A stretch of 64,000 nucleotides of DNA, from NCBI RefSeq assembly GCF_039862785.1, contig NZ_CP156795.1, forward strand, positions 682,001 through 746,000. The letters run 5' to 3'. Position 1 is the first letter of the stretch. Every line of letters starts with the position of its first letter. The position numbers and the translations under genes are program-made. Below the pieces are notes generated by a model, which was not told the DNA's origin, did no database searches, and saw nothing but the letters and a program-made list of their open reading frames with translations. Positions 8,254-20,144 of this stretch are shown here, piece by piece. This DNA comes from Acinetobacter sp. ANC 7912 (GTDB lineage Bacteria > Pseudomonadota > Gammaproteobacteria > Pseudomonadales > Moraxellaceae).

Positions 8254-8391
8254 GTTCATTTGTCAAAATCAGCCCATAACCATTGATAAAATGACCTGTA
8301 TTTTGGAACAAATTGACTTGAATGATTTTAGAAAAATGGTTAAAAATCAGTTAAACGAAATTTTAACGACAAGTATAAAAAGTAGAGCAAG

Positions 8392-9000
8392 ATGACCACG
8401 CAAGCAGGGAATGTTTTTATTGTTCACGACTACCAGTCGACTTCCAATGATCATTGGTATCCTTGGTTGAGCCGGCAGGTCAAGCAACTGGGGATTCAGG
8501 CCAAACGCATTATGCTGGCTAATCCTTTAGAACCGAAAATGCAGGATTGGCAGCAAAGCCTGGAAGTGCAGATTCCGAAATTGGATGCAGAAACCATTCT
8601 GGTAGCGCATGGCCTGAGCTGTCTTAGCGTTTTAAAATTCGTAGAACAGTATTATCAGAACCATCATCGGGCTATTCGTGGGGTGATTCTAGTCGCTGGT
8701 TTTGATCAACCCTTGGTGGGCTGGTCAGAATTGAATGATCTGGTGCGTAGCGTCAAACTGGACTTTAATACCTTAACCCGAAGCTTTAAGCACAGTGTGA
8801 TGTTTATTTCCAGCAATGATCCAGATGTACCTGCCGTGATGTCACTTCAGTTGGCGCATCATCTCAAAGCACAGATTTTTGAAATCCGTGAAGCCGGGCA
8901 TTTTGAAAAAACCGATGGCTATGCCGACTTCCCGCAGCTACTGGAGGTTATCCAGCGGCTGTATGGTCTAAATGGGCTACAAAGTGCTGCAAACCTTTAA
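8392..9000 (+). CDS. RBBP9-like hydrolase paralogue lacking the catalytic serine
   Basis: A 202-residue homologue of the preceding gene. The shared scaffold is clear ([19 protein letters not shown] against [30 protein letters not shown] against LVLVAGFNGRL; EAGHFEK against EHFGHF). At the nucleophile elbow AHSLGTVA is replaced by AHGLSCLS, so the Ser is Gly and the usual Gly is Ser. The oxyanion-region HG is also changed to HD, while the acid (SNDPDVPA) and the His remain. It is probably a pseudoenzyme with a binding or regulatory role. Its last 53 bases overlap the 3' end of coaX on the other strand. Confidence 0.8.
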   Translation: MTTQAGNVFIVHDYQSTSNDHWYPWLSRQVKQLGIQAKRIMLANPLEPKMQDWQQSLEVQIPKLDAETILVAHGLSCLSVLKFVEQYYQNHHRAIRGVILVAGFDQPLVGWSELNDLVRSVKLDFNTLTRSFKHSVMFISSNDPDVPAVMSLQLAHHLKAQIFEIREAGHFEKTDGYADFPQLLEVIQRLYGLNGLQSAANL

Positions 9001-9694
9001 GTAACAGATCCGATTCAATAACCGGCTGGTAGGTTTGCAGGTGCTGGGCAAACAGCGGCGCATCGCCACCAGTGAGGATCAGTTGTGCTGGGAATTCACC
9101 CAGTACTTTTTCAATGGTGCTGAGCAGACCGAGTAGAATACCGTGATGTACCGCATCAATGGTATTACGCCCTGGGCTCAGTTCTTCAAAAGCAGCATCA
9201 GGAATTTTAATCCCTTTTGTGTTCTGGATCAGGGAATCACGTTGCAGGTATAGGTTCGGCAAAATAAAACCGCCAAGATGCTTTTTACCTTGTGATAGGT
9301 CAATCGTTAGAGCTGTACCACAACTAATGACGCAATAATTTTGTTCATTGGACTGTGCGACCGCGAGAACTTGCAGCCAGCGGTCAATCCCGAGCTGGGA
9401 GGGATCATCATAACCGCAGAGCAGTCCAGCATATTCGGCCTGTACTTTGGCAAAAATCACTGGAACATTCAGTCGTTTTAGAATTTTCTGGATACGTTCG
9501 TTGCTCTTTTTATCCTGCACCGAAGATACGCCAATCTGCTGTATTCCCATGCCTTGAAAATGCTGAATCAGACCGAGCAGCAAATCAGCCGGGGATTGTA
9601 GATGCAGTTCTGCAGCATGTTCAATGATCTGGTCATTTTCAGTAATCCAGTATTTTAGCCGCGTGTTGCCAATGTCCAGCCATAATTTTTTCAT
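8948..9694 (-). CDS. coaX: Type III pantothenate kinase
   Basis: Phosphorylates pantothenate, the first committed step of coenzyme A synthesis. The 248-residue ASKHA-fold protein starts with the phosphate-binding [11 protein letters not shown], has the substrate-binding [13 protein letters not shown], the [10 protein letters not shown] motif and GGFILPNL, and closes with [13 protein letters not shown]. Type III enzymes are insensitive to CoA feedback and use a monovalent cation. It lies 14 bases downstream of birA, forming a birA-coaX operon as in Pseudomonas. The 3' end overlaps the convergent hydrolase gene by 53 bases. Confidence 0.94.
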   Translation of the reverse strand: MKKLWLDIGNTRLKYWITENDQIIEHAAELHLQSPADLLLGLIQHFQGMGIQQIGVSSVQDKKSNERIQKILKRLNVPVIFAKVQAEYAGLLCGYDDPSQLGIDRWLQVLAVAQSNEQNYCVISCGTALTIDLSQGKKHLGGFILPNLYLQRDSLIQNTKGIKIPDAAFEELSPGRNTIDAVHHGILLGLLSTIEKVLGEFPAQLILTGGDAPLFAQHLQTYQPVIESDLLLKGLQHFVAHLDHTAAG

Positions 9695-9708
9695 TGAGAT
9701 TTACCTGA

Positions 9709-10464
9709 TCAACTGCCTGTCTTTAAACGTAACTGTCCCTGATAGAAGCTTTGTACGCCAGCATCGGTCTGGATCAGCACGGCGCCGTCTTCCTGAATGC
9801 CAGCAAAAGTGCCTGTATATTGACCCTCAAGATCCGTAAATTCAACTAATTGCTGTAAAAAAGCCGCATGATGGTTAAAGCGTGCTGCCAGATTATGCGA
9901 GCCATGACTGAACCATCGTCCAGCTTGCTGGATCGCCAGATACAGTTCGGCAATCAGCTGATTACGGGTGACAGCGGTTAGTCCCAGTTCAGACAGGGAA
10001 GTGGTGGCATGTTCTAATTGTTCGGCTTCAATTGGTGCCAAATTAATCCCTACACCCACCACTGCCTGATAGGCTGAAATCGGCTCGACCAGAATGCCAC
10101 CCCATTTGGCGTTATGGCTATATAAATCATTTGGCCATTTTATTTGCAGATCAAGACCTTGTAGACTTGGCATTTGCAAAATATTGAGTGCGACCTCTAA
10201 AGCCAGGCGGCCATCAATCGGTATCTCTGTATTCAGCAATGTGCTTAAATAGATGTTGCCTTCCGGTGAAATCCATTGGCGTTGGCGCTGGCCACGACCC
10301 TGGGTTTGCGCGCGGCTACTGACCAAAACCTGCTGTACACCTTTTTGTGCCAAGTCGCGTACATCGTCATTGGTCGAGGTGGTGACCGGTTTGAGTAACA
10401 AGACTTCGGGGAGTTGTCCTGCCTGTTCCAGCAGTTGTTGCAGTTCGCGAGTTTCTACATCCAT
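9709..10464 (-). CDS. birA: Biotin--[acetyl-CoA-carboxylase] ligase
   Basis: Activates biotin to biotinyl-5'-AMP and attaches it to the AccB carrier lysine. The 251-residue protein has TTSTNDDV (biotin and ATP contact), the adenylate-binding loop QGRGQRQRQW, IKWPNDLY with the catalytic Lys, KWGGILVEP and VVGVGINL, followed by the C-terminal SH3-like domain. The N-terminal winged-helix DNA-binding domain of the bifunctional E. coli BirA is missing, so it should be a ligase only and not the bio repressor. It diverges from the TSUP permease with only 27 bases between starts. Confidence 0.93.
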   Translation of the reverse strand: MDVETRELQQLLEQAGQLPEVLLLKPVTTSTNDDVRDLAQKGVQQVLVSSRAQTQGRGQRQRQWISPEGNIYLSTLLNTEIPIDGRLALEVALNILQMPSLQGLDLQIKWPNDLYSHNAKWGGILVEPISAYQAVVGVGINLAPIEAEQLEHATTSLSELGLTAVTRNQLIAELYLAIQQAGRWFSHGSHNLAARFNHHAAFLQQLVEFTDLEGQYTGTFAGIQEDGAVLIQTDAGVQSFYQGQLRLKTGS

Positions 10465-10491
10465 CTGAATTTAAACGTGGTAAATATCGTT

Positions 10492-11301
10492 ATGGAGTTA
10501 ATCATATATTTATTGATTGGTGCAATTGCTGGTTTTGCTGCCGGACTGTTTGGTGTCGGTGGTGGCCTGATTATTGTGCCGATTCTCTTTATTGTATTTA
10601 CCCAGCTGAATTATGACCCGAGTGTGATTATGCATATGGCGGTCGGTACGTCGCTAGCCACCATTATCGTGACTTCAATCAGTTCGGTGATGGCACATCA
10701 CCTGAAAGGGGCTGTACTCTGGTCGGTGGTGCGGAATCTGGCACCGGGACTGGTACTCGGTTCTTTCCTCGGTGCTGGAATTGCGGATCTGTTGCCGGGG
10801 CAAGGCTTACAGCTATTGATTGGTTTCTTTGCAGTATGGGTGGCAGCACGCATGTTTAGCCGTGCCAATGTCAAACTGGACCCAGTCAGTACTTTGCCAT
10901 CCACCCCGGTGCAGATGGCTGCCGGTGCCGGTATTGGTGTAGCCTCAGCGATCTTTGGCATTGGTGGCGGTAGTCTGACCGTGCCATTCTTAAACCGTTG
11001 TGGCGTGGTGATGCAAAAAGCCGTGGCGACGTCCTCTGCTTGTGGTCTACCAATTGCGATTGCAGGGGCACTGGGTTTTATCTGGTTTGGTGAAAAATCC
11101 GATGTACCGGTAGCAAATACCATTGGGTATATCCATATTTATGCCTTTATTGGCATCAGTGTGATGAGCTTCTTTACCGCAAAACTCGGAGCCAAAGTCG
11201 CACATAAGCTCTCCCCAGTGATGCTGAAAAAATGTTTTGCAGCTTTGTTGCTGACAGTGGGCACTTATTTTATATACCGTGGTGTCAGTGCATTTTTCTA
11301 A
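10492..11301 (+). CDS. TSUP-family (TauE/SafE) permease
   Basis: A 269-residue inner-membrane protein with about eight helices in two internally repeated halves. The first half opens with GAIAGFAAGLFGVGGGLIIVP and the second with GAGIGVASAIFGIGGGSLTVP, the paired glycine-rich signatures of sulfite/sulfonate exporter-like proteins. The substrate is not predictable. The frame is open from a TTG at 10414, but ATG 10492 places the first helix at the N terminus and avoids overlap with birA. A good terminator follows. Confidence 0.88.
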   Translation: MELIIYLLIGAIAGFAAGLFGVGGGLIIVPILFIVFTQLNYDPSVIMHMAVGTSLATIIVTSISSVMAHHLKGAVLWSVVRNLAPGLVLGSFLGAGIADLLPGQGLQLLIGFFAVWVAARMFSRANVKLDPVSTLPSTPVQMAAGAGIGVASAIFGIGGGSLTVPFLNRCGVVMQKAVATSSACGLPIAIAGALGFIWFGEKSDVPVANTIGYIHIYAFIGISVMSFFTAKLGAKVAHKLSPVMLKKCFAALLLTVGTYFIYRGVSAFF

Positions 11302-11315
11302 GTAACTTATCAACT

Positions 11316-11347
11316 AAAAAAAGAGAGCAAATAGGCTCTCTTTTTTA
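11316..11347 (+). terminator. Terminator after the TSUP permease gene
   Basis: GAGAGC and GCTCTC around an AAATAG loop, with a preceding A-run pairing to the trailing Ts. The full stem is about 12 pairs. Confidence 0.9.
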
Positions 11348-11566
11348 TGATTCCGATCAAGTGATTATTTAATCAGAATAATAAAAGATACAGGCTCTTA
11401 GCGATTTTTGCTTCAGCTATTGCTGGACTTAATTGGTTGAAGTTGACTCTATCGACGGAAAATTGTCTGACAATGTCAAAGCAATTCGGTAAAAAATGGG
11501 TTAAATAAATGAAAAGTCATCTAGCATGACAACAACCGCATTAATAAAAATAAAGACAGGATGGCC

Positions 11567-12262
11567 ATGCAACAAGAACAAGTGCAAAGCTTGTCTGAAC
11601 AGATTGCCAAGCATATCGGTGAACAGATCATTCGCGGTGAACTGGTAGAAGGCGAGCGGATTCAGGAACTCAGGATTGCATCAGAACTGGATGTCAGTCG
11701 TGGTTCGGTGCGTGAGGCCTTATTGTTGCTGGAACGAACCCAACTCATCGAAATCTACCCGCGTCGTGGCGCGATTGTCTCGGAAATGTCTGCCATGCAG
11801 GTGCGTGCCCTGTTTGATATGTGCTGTCTGCTGCTGGGTCAGATCGTGCATCGCATGGCAGAAACCTGGCGTCCGCATGAAGCCGAGCGCGTTCAGCTAT
11901 TATTAGAACAACTGGAAGCAGAAACCCGCCAAGGCAATACCGAAAAGTTTTATGATCTGATCTTTCAGGGCCTGTCACAGCAGCAGGACATGGTCGGCAA
12001 TCCTTATCTGATGCGTTATTACCATGAACTGTTGCCTTCACTGCGACGCAGCTATTTTTTGACCCTGAATATATCCCGGCGTGAGCTGCAGGACTCTTTC
12101 GACCTGTTCAAGCTGGTGACTGATGCGATTCTGAGCCGAAAATCACATCAGGCCACTTTATTTATGGAAGATTTTTGTCGACACTTACGCAACCTTGTGT
12201 TGGAATCACTGACACGGATGAAACAAATTGAACTTGCGTGGGCGAGACGCTCGCGACGTTAA
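11567..12262 (+). CDS. GntR-family (FadR/FCD-type) transcriptional regulator
   Basis: A 231-residue regulator. The N-terminal winged helix-turn-helix (about residues 8-72) includes IIRGELVEGERIQELRIA, SRGSVREALLLLE and RRGAIVSEM, the GntR pattern. The C-terminal all-helical ligand domain (FCD type) has the RALFDMCCLL, FYDLIFQGL and ATLFMEDFCRHL helices. Ligand and targets cannot be told. ATG 11561 is also possible, but the AGG at 11558-11560 leaves room only for ATG 11567. The 3' end stops 11 bases before the smc start, so it may share transcription with smc-zipA. Confidence 0.85.
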   Translation: MQQEQVQSLSEQIAKHIGEQIIRGELVEGERIQELRIASELDVSRGSVREALLLLERTQLIEIYPRRGAIVSEMSAMQVRALFDMCCLLLGQIVHRMAETWRPHEAERVQLLLEQLEAETRQGNTEKFYDLIFQGLSQQQDMVGNPYLMRYYHELLPSLRRSYFLTLNISRRELQDSFDLFKLVTDAILSRKSHQATLFMEDFCRHLRNLVLESLTRMKQIELAWARRSRR

Positions 12263-12273
12263 CTCAGGACATT

Positions 12274-15200
12274 ATGCGTTTAAGCAGTTTAAAACTTTCA
12301 GGCTTCAAATCTTTTGCCGATAGCACGACTTTACATTTTAAAGATAACCGTACCGCCGTTGTAGGACCGAATGGATGTGGGAAATCCAACGTCATCGATG
12401 CGATCCGTTGGGTGATGGGGGAATCCAGTGCACGCCAGTTGCGTGGTGGTAGCATGCAGGACGTGATTTTTACCGGTACTGCAAAACGTAAACCGGTCGG
12501 GGTGGCCAGTGTCGAGCTGCGCTTTGAAAATACCTACGGCAAACTCGGCGGTGCTTATAATGCTTATAACGAGCTGGCAGTCCGCCGTCAGGTCAATCGC
12601 GATGGCAAGTCTGAATATTTCCTGAATGGCACCAAATGCCGCCGTCGTGACATCACCGATATTTTCCTGGGTACCGGTCTGGGGCCACGTTCTTATGCCA
12701 TTATCGAACAGGGCATGATTAACCGTCTGGTCGATGCCAAGCCAGAAGAAATGCGGGTTTATATTGAAGAAGCTGCTGGCGTATCACGTTATCAGGCACG
12801 CCGTCGCGAAACTATGCAGCATCTGGAACACACTACCCAGAATCTGTCGCGTCTGGAAGATATTGCCTCTGAATTAAAATCCCAGCTCAAAACCTTAAAA
12901 CGCCAGTCCGAAACTGCGATTCAATATAAAGAACTCGAAGGACAGATCCGTACCCTGAAAATTGAAATCCTGTCATTCCAGTGCGAGCAAAGCCAGCGAC
13001 TACAGGAAGAATATACGGTCGAGATGAACACCCTTGGTGAAAGCTTTAAGCTGGTGCGTTCTGAGTTGACCACAGTTGAGCATGATCTGGGCGCGACCAG
13101 TGAACTGTTCCAGCGTCTGATCCAGCAGTCTACGCCATTACAGAATGAATGGCAGCAGGCTGAGAAAAAGCTGGCTGAACTGGAAATGAACCTGAAGCAA
13201 AAACAGTCTTTGCTGGAACAAAACTCAACCAGTCTGGTGCAACTCGAACAACAAAAAGTACAAACCAAAGAACGCCTACAACTGATTGAACTGCAGCTGG
13301 ATACGCTGCAGGAACAGTTAGAAAACCAAACTTCCCAATTACAACAACAGGAAGGCCTCAGTCAGAACCAGCAGCAAGGTCTGCAGGAACTAAAAAACCA
13401 ACAGGCAGCTGTGGCAGCGCAGTTTGCCCAGGTCAAAACTCAGGTTGAACAGCAACAGCAGCGCAAGATGCAGATGCTGGCGCAAAGCGAACAACTGGCA
13501 AAAAATATTGCCCGCATCGAGCAGCAAAAAGAAACTTTGCAACAACAGGCGGCACAGATCCAGAATCGGGCGCAGCAGGATGAGCTGGAACAGTACCAGC
13601 AGGAAAAAGTAGAAGCTGAACAGCAGCTTACTTCATTAGAAGGCCAACGAGCTGAATTGAGCCAGCAGCTGGAACAGGTCAAACAGACGCATGATGAACA
13701 GCAGCAACAGCAGATGCAGCTGAAATCTGAGCTGCAGGTGCTGAATGCGGAAAAGAAAAATCTGTCCCAGCTGTTAGCCAAAGCGAATCCGGCTGCCAAA
13801 GCCGATGCTATGCAACTGATGCATGTACTGAAACTGAATGATCAGGGCAAAGCGCATGCTAGCCTGATCGAAAAATTCCTGGCGAAATGGCTGTCCGCTC
13901 AGGTGCTCTCAGATTCAGAGAATTTCCTGGAAAATACGGCCCGTCAGCTCAAAGCACAGCAAAGCACAGTAAAAATCCAGCTGGACAAGGCACAGTGCTT
14001 GGCGGACTGGATTGAAGAGCCGCAATATTCACTCTGGCAGCAAGTAGCGGTAGTCGAGACCTTGCAACAGGCACTACAACTACAAAGCCAATTACAGCCG
14101 GGTCAATCAACCCTGAGTTTAGACGCTTACCATGTCGGTCCAGACTGGGTGATTGGGCTGGAATTTGATGAAGCAAGCCAAGCTGGACAGGGTGCATTGA
14201 GTCACCGGATCCGCTTGGATGAAATCGAGCAGCAAATGATTCAATTGGAAGAACAATTCCAGCTCGTTGAACAGCAAGTTACTGAATCAAAAGAACAGCT
14301 CACAGCGCTACAAACTCAGCTACAGCAGATCACCAGCCAGCAGCAACAGGCACAAAAACAGCTGCAACAGCTGGATCTGAATATTGCCAAAGTTCAAAGT
14401 GCAGCACAGGCTTTTGCTGTACAAAAGCAGCAATTACAAAATCAGCTTCAGCAACTGGATGAACAGCTAGAAGAAGATGCGATGCAGAAAGATGATCTGG
14501 AAATTGATCTGCATGCACTGAATCTTAAACTGGAACAGGCTCTACCAAACTATAAAACCTTGCAATTCCAGTTAGATGAGCTGACTGCACAATTGGAAGA
14601 TAGCCAGCAGCAAACTCAGCATGCCCAGCAGGAACTGGAAATTACCCGTCGCCAGTCAGTGCAATCCAAACAACAGGTCGAATTGCTGGAAAAAGACCGG
14701 GTATTCTTAAAAGAGCAATATCAACAGATTATTAGTCAAATCGATCAGGCCAAGAAATTTATTGATCCGGTACAGCTGGAATTGCCGTATCTAGAAAGTC
14801 AGTACCAGCAGCAGGCTGAATTGACCGCGAAGCTGCAGAAAACCTGGTCAGAATGGCAGGTGGAGCTGAATCAGGTACAAAGCAAACAGCAGCAACTGAC
14901 TGAACAGCGCCACCAGTTCCAGCAGCAGGATGAAAAACTGCGTAATGAGCTGGAATTGAAACGACTGGCCTGGCAGGCAGCTAAATCTGACCTGCAACAT
15001 TATTCTGAGCAACTTAAAGAATTGAATAGTGAAGTGATTACTGGCCTGAACATTGAGGTGAAATCGCATCAATCCAAGCTGGAGAAAGCCCAATCACAGT
15101 TCGACAAGCTCGGAGCGGTGAATCTTGCAGCATCTGAAGAATATGAAGAGGTTTCAGCACGCTATAATGAGCTGAGCCATCAGATTCAGGACTTGGAAAA

Positions 15201-15726
15201 AACCGTTGAACAGTTGCAGGCGGCGATGAAGAGCATCGACCAGGAAACCCGCAAACTGTTCATGACCACCTTCGATCAGGTCAATGCAGAACTGCAGAAC
15301 CTGTTCCCGAAAATATTTAATGGTGGTGAAGCGAGTTTAAGTCTTGAAGATGGATGGCAATCAGGTGTAAAACTGATGGCACGACCACCGGGTAAACGTA
15401 ACAGTTCATTGGCTTTATTGTCCGGTGGTGAAAAAGCATTAACCGCACTGGCTCTGGTGTTTGCGATTTTCCGTCTTAACCCTGCGCCTTTCTGTGTGCT
15501 CGATGAAGTCGATGCGCCGTTGGATGATGCGAACGTGGGACGTTTTTGTAATTTAGTCAAAGAGCTTTCAGAACAAGTGCAATTTATTTACATCACACAT
15601 AATAAGCTTGCAATGATGATGGCAACAGATCTCTTGGGTGTGACCATGCCTGAACCGGGCACCTCTAAACTGGTTACAGTGAATTTGGAACAGGCAGAAG
15701 AATACGGCTTAGCGGCGGAGGCATAA
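12274..15726 (+). CDS. smc: Chromosome segregation protein SMC
   Basis: Large ATPase of the bacterial condensin, working with ScpA and ScpB, both encoded at 23.8-25.2 kb. The 1150-residue protein begins MRLSSLKLSGFKSF with the Walker A GPNGCGKSN near residue 31, QGMINRL and AGVSRYQARRRET, then a very Gln-rich coiled coil (about 165-500), a hinge (about 500-660), the returning coil, and the head with the signature LSGGEKALTALAL near 1049 and Walker B FCVLDEVDAPLDD near 1075. ATG 12274 is chosen over the longer frame from 12238, which would overlap the regulator gene; AGGAC precedes it. zipA follows 3 bases later. Confidence 0.96.
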   Translation: MRLSSLKLSGFKSFADSTTLHFKDNRTAVVGPNGCGKSNVIDAIRWVMGESSARQLRGGSMQDVIFTGTAKRKPVGVASVELRFENTYGKLGGAYNAYNELAVRRQVNRDGKSEYFLNGTKCRRRDITDIFLGTGLGPRSYAIIEQGMINRLVDAKPEEMRVYIEEAAGVSRYQARRRETMQHLEHTTQNLSRLEDIASELKSQLKTLKRQSETAIQYKELEGQIRTLKIEILSFQCEQSQRLQEEYTVEMNTLGESFKLVRSELTTVEHDLGATSELFQRLIQQSTPLQNEWQQAEKKLAELEMNLKQKQSLLEQNSTSLVQLEQQKVQTKERLQLIELQLDTLQEQLENQTSQLQQQEGLSQNQQQGLQELKNQQAAVAAQFAQVKTQVEQQQQRKMQMLAQSEQLAKNIARIEQQKETLQQQAAQIQNRAQQDELEQYQQEKVEAEQQLTSLEGQRAELSQQLEQVKQTHDEQQQQQMQLKSELQVLNAEKKNLSQLLAKANPAAKADAMQLMHVLKLNDQGKAHASLIEKFLAKWLSAQVLSDSENFLENTARQLKAQQSTVKIQLDKAQCLADWIEEPQYSLWQQVAVVETLQQALQLQSQLQPGQSTLSLDAYHVGPDWVIGLEFDEASQAGQGALSHRIRLDEIEQQMIQLEEQFQLVEQQVTESKEQLTALQTQLQQITSQQQQAQKQLQQLDLNIAKVQSAAQAFAVQKQQLQNQLQQLDEQLEEDAMQKDDLEIDLHALNLKLEQALPNYKTLQFQLDELTAQLEDSQQQTQHAQQELEITRRQSVQSKQQVELLEKDRVFLKEQYQQIISQIDQAKKFIDPVQLELPYLESQYQQQAELTAKLQKTWSEWQVELNQVQSKQQQLTEQRHQFQQQDEKLRNELELKRLAWQAAKSDLQHYSEQLKELNSEVITGLNIEVKSHQSKLEKAQSQFDKLGAVNLAASEEYEEVSARYNELSHQIQDLEKTVEQLQAAMKSIDQETRKLFMTTFDQVNAELQNLFPKIFNGGEASLSLEDGWQSGVKLMARPPGKRNSSLALLSGGEKALTALALVFAIFRLNPAPFCVLDEVDAPLDDANVGRFCNLVKELSEQVQFIYITHNKLAMMMATDLLGVTMPEPGTSKLVTVNLEQAEEYGLAAEA

Positions 15727-15729
15727 AAA

Positions 15730-16695
15730 ATGGAAATCACTACTATTATCGGGATTGTTGTCGCAGTCGTGATCATGCTCCTGGGCATTCGAATGATCAT
15801 GAAAAAACCTGCTGATGCAGTACCCTCACTGGATTCAGAGCTACATATTGATCCAGACAGCCAGATACCAGTGATTCCGCGTCATGTACGTGCACAACTG
15901 GCCAAGCAGGAAGCAGAGGCTGCACGTGTTGAGCCAAGCTTAAATACTGAAATTGTGGAAAATGCGACTGAACAGCAAGAGGCGGTCAAAGCTGAACCTG
16001 CCAAAGAAGCGCCTAAGGCTGTAAGCCCACTGGATACGCCAGTCATTGATGAAGCTGAACCAGAAGTAGCTAAAGCTGAAGAAACCGCACCAGTAGCTGA
16101 AGCGAAAAAAGAAGAAGCATCTGTTACAGAACCTGAAGCCACAGCTGCTGAATTCAGCCTGAACAGCAATATTGAAAAAGCTGAAATTTCTGAATTTGAT
16201 GATGAAAGCAGTATTCTGGATGCGCATCTGCATGAACAGAAAGTGGTCGATGATGAATGTGCACTGGCGAATGCTGAAAGCATTATTTCCCTGAGCGTAT
16301 TCCCGCAAGGTCGTGCACTGTCTGGGGAGAAAACGCTGAAAGTGTTGCTGAAATACGGTCTGCGTTATGGCGAGCTAGCATGTTTCCACCGTTATAGTGA
16401 AGACGGTTCTAAGCTGCTGTTCTCGGTTCTGCAAATTACCGATACCGGCATGGAAGGTTTTGATCTGGAAACACTTTCGACTGAAGAAGTTAAAGGTCTG
16501 GCATTCTTCCTGGCATTGCCACATAGCGATGTACAAAATGCTTTTGACACCATGGACAGCATTTCACGTTTAATTGCCCGTGAAATTGATGGTATTGTCT
16601 ATGACCAGAACCAGCAGGAATTCACCCCACAACTGCGTGAATTCTGGCGCCATCAGGCGATTGATTACCGTGCAGGACAACCTGCTGAAGTCTAA
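15730..16695 (+). CDS. zipA: Cell division protein ZipA
   Basis: Essential divisome protein that tethers FtsZ to the inner membrane. The 321-residue protein shows the diagnostic layout: an N-terminal membrane anchor (ITTIIGIVVAVVIMLLGI), a long Ala/Glu/Pro-rich acidic linker (about residues 30-180), and a C-terminal FtsZ-binding domain (about 185-321) containing ISLSVFPQGRALSGEKTL, GLRYGELACFHRY and ALPHSDVQNAFDTM. It sits 3 bases after smc, the usual smc-zipA-ligA order in Pseudomonadales. The linker is acidic rather than Pro/Gln-rich as in E. coli. Confidence 0.93.
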   Translation: MEITTIIGIVVAVVIMLLGIRMIMKKPADAVPSLDSELHIDPDSQIPVIPRHVRAQLAKQEAEAARVEPSLNTEIVENATEQQEAVKAEPAKEAPKAVSPLDTPVIDEAEPEVAKAEETAPVAEAKKEEASVTEPEATAAEFSLNSNIEKAEISEFDDESSILDAHLHEQKVVDDECALANAESIISLSVFPQGRALSGEKTLKVLLKYGLRYGELACFHRYSEDGSKLLFSVLQITDTGMEGFDLETLSTEEVKGLAFFLALPHSDVQNAFDTMDSISRLIAREIDGIVYDQNQQEFTPQLREFWRHQAIDYRAGQPAEV

Positions 16696-16735
16696 GTTTC
16701 TGTATTGAAACTGGACATTTCGATTTTTATAATAG

Positions 16736-18829
<2,094 letters not shown>

Positions 18830-18847
18830 TCTTTCTAAAAATGACTG

Positions 18848-18888
18848 AAAAAGACACCGAGGATGAGGAATCTTAGGTGTCTTTTTTA
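18848..18888 (+). terminator. ligA terminator
   Basis: AAAAAGACACC and GGTGTCTTTTTT arms pair over 11 bases around a 17-base loop, ending in a T-run, 18 bases after ligA. Confidence 0.8.
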
Positions 18889-19049
18889 TTTCCAATTCAA
18901 AACTATAGGTGAATAAGAGAGGTGTAGGATAGACAGATACAAGGACAGGGTCGGCAATGTGAGTTGGATTCACGTACAATATCGATTCATTTGCAGGTAT
19001 AGATCCTGCCTTATCGATTCTGTTCTCCCTTTGATTTATTGGCATACAC

Positions 19050-20024
19050 ATGGCGCAAGCAAAGAAATCTTTTCCGCAACAAAAATCGCAATTACATGCA
19101 CGAAATCTGCATCGCAGTCGTTATAATTTTCCTCAGTTAATCAAGAGTTGTCCGGAACTTGCACCTTTTATCAGCCTAAATCAATACAACGATCTTTCAG
19201 TCAATTTTTCTGATCCATTGGCTGTGAAAATGCTCAATAAAGCATTGCTGAAGCATTTTTATGGCATTCAATATTGGGATATTCCTCAAGATTATCTTTG
19301 TCCACCTATTCCGGGTAGAGCCGACTATATTCACTATTTGGCTGACCTGTTAAGTGACGATAATAACGGCCAGATTCCAACAGGGCGTGCAGTTCAGGTG
19401 TTAGATATTGGGGTGGGCGCAAACTGTATTTATCCGATCATTGGGCATCGTAGTTATGGTTGGAAATTTGTCGGCTCAGACATTCATTCGGCATCGGTTA
19501 AAAGTGCTCAATTTATTGTGGAGGCAAATCCAAATCTCAGGAAGGGGGTTCAGATTCGATTGCAAAAGACACCAAGCAATATCTTCAAAGGTGTGATTAA
19601 ACCTTCAGATCGTTTTGATTTAACGCTGTGTAACCCACCATTTCATGCTTCGCAAGATGAAGCAAATGCCACAGCAACGCAAAAATTACGCAAACTTGGC
19701 AAACTGGTTGATCAGTCTAAAGGGGTGTTAAACTTTGGCGGACAAAAGAACGAGCTGTGGTGTGAGGGTGGAGAAGAACGCTTTGTTTGCCAGATGGTAC
19801 AAGAGAGCACACAGTTTGCTGAGCAATGTCTTTGGTTTAGTACACTGGTTTCTAAGAAAACCACATTGCCTATGCTGTTAAATACCTTGCGTAAGTGCGG
19901 TGCAGTGGATGTAAAAACCATTAAAATGACGCAGGGGCAAAAAGAGAGTCGTTTTGTGGCTTGGACTTTTCTAGATGCAAAGCAACAGCAAGCGTGGAAA
20001 AATGCGCGTTGGACTTCTGCTTAG
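19050..20024 (+). CDS. rlmF: 23S rRNA (adenine(1618)-N(6))-methyltransferase RlmF
   Basis: Methylates N6 of A1618 in 23S rRNA. The 324-residue protein matches the YbiN/RlmF layout: LHARNLHRSRYNFPQLI near the N terminus, YGIQYWDIPQDYLCPPIPGRADYIHYLADLL, the SAM-binding LDIGVGANCIYPIIG, and the catalytic NPPFH tetrad typical of N6-adenine methyltransferases (LTLCNPPFHASQDEA). It is monocistronic between the ligA terminator and a convergent reductase-like gene. ATG 19050 gives the expected N terminus. Confidence 0.94.
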   Translation: MAQAKKSFPQQKSQLHARNLHRSRYNFPQLIKSCPELAPFISLNQYNDLSVNFSDPLAVKMLNKALLKHFYGIQYWDIPQDYLCPPIPGRADYIHYLADLLSDDNNGQIPTGRAVQVLDIGVGANCIYPIIGHRSYGWKFVGSDIHSASVKSAQFIVEANPNLRKGVQIRLQKTPSNIFKGVIKPSDRFDLTLCNPPFHASQDEANATATQKLRKLGKLVDQSKGVLNFGGQKNELWCEGGEERFVCQMVQESTQFAEQCLWFSTLVSKKTTLPMLLNTLRKCGAVDVKTIKMTQGQKESRFVAWTFLDAKQQQAWKNARWTSA

Positions 20025-20144
20025 CTTGTTTTTAGGCAGGGATAGTGAGCCTGTGGGCGCATAAGTCGGTGTAGTAGCTCAAATTTAATCTGACAGACAC
20101 AATAAAAAATCGGTAACTGCCAGATCAGGTTTGAGCTAGTACAA

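Noticed and set aside
13440..13799. Cys/Ser-rich open frame opposite smc
   Set aside because: Produced by the complement of Gln and Leu codons in the SMC coiled coil; not a plausible protein.
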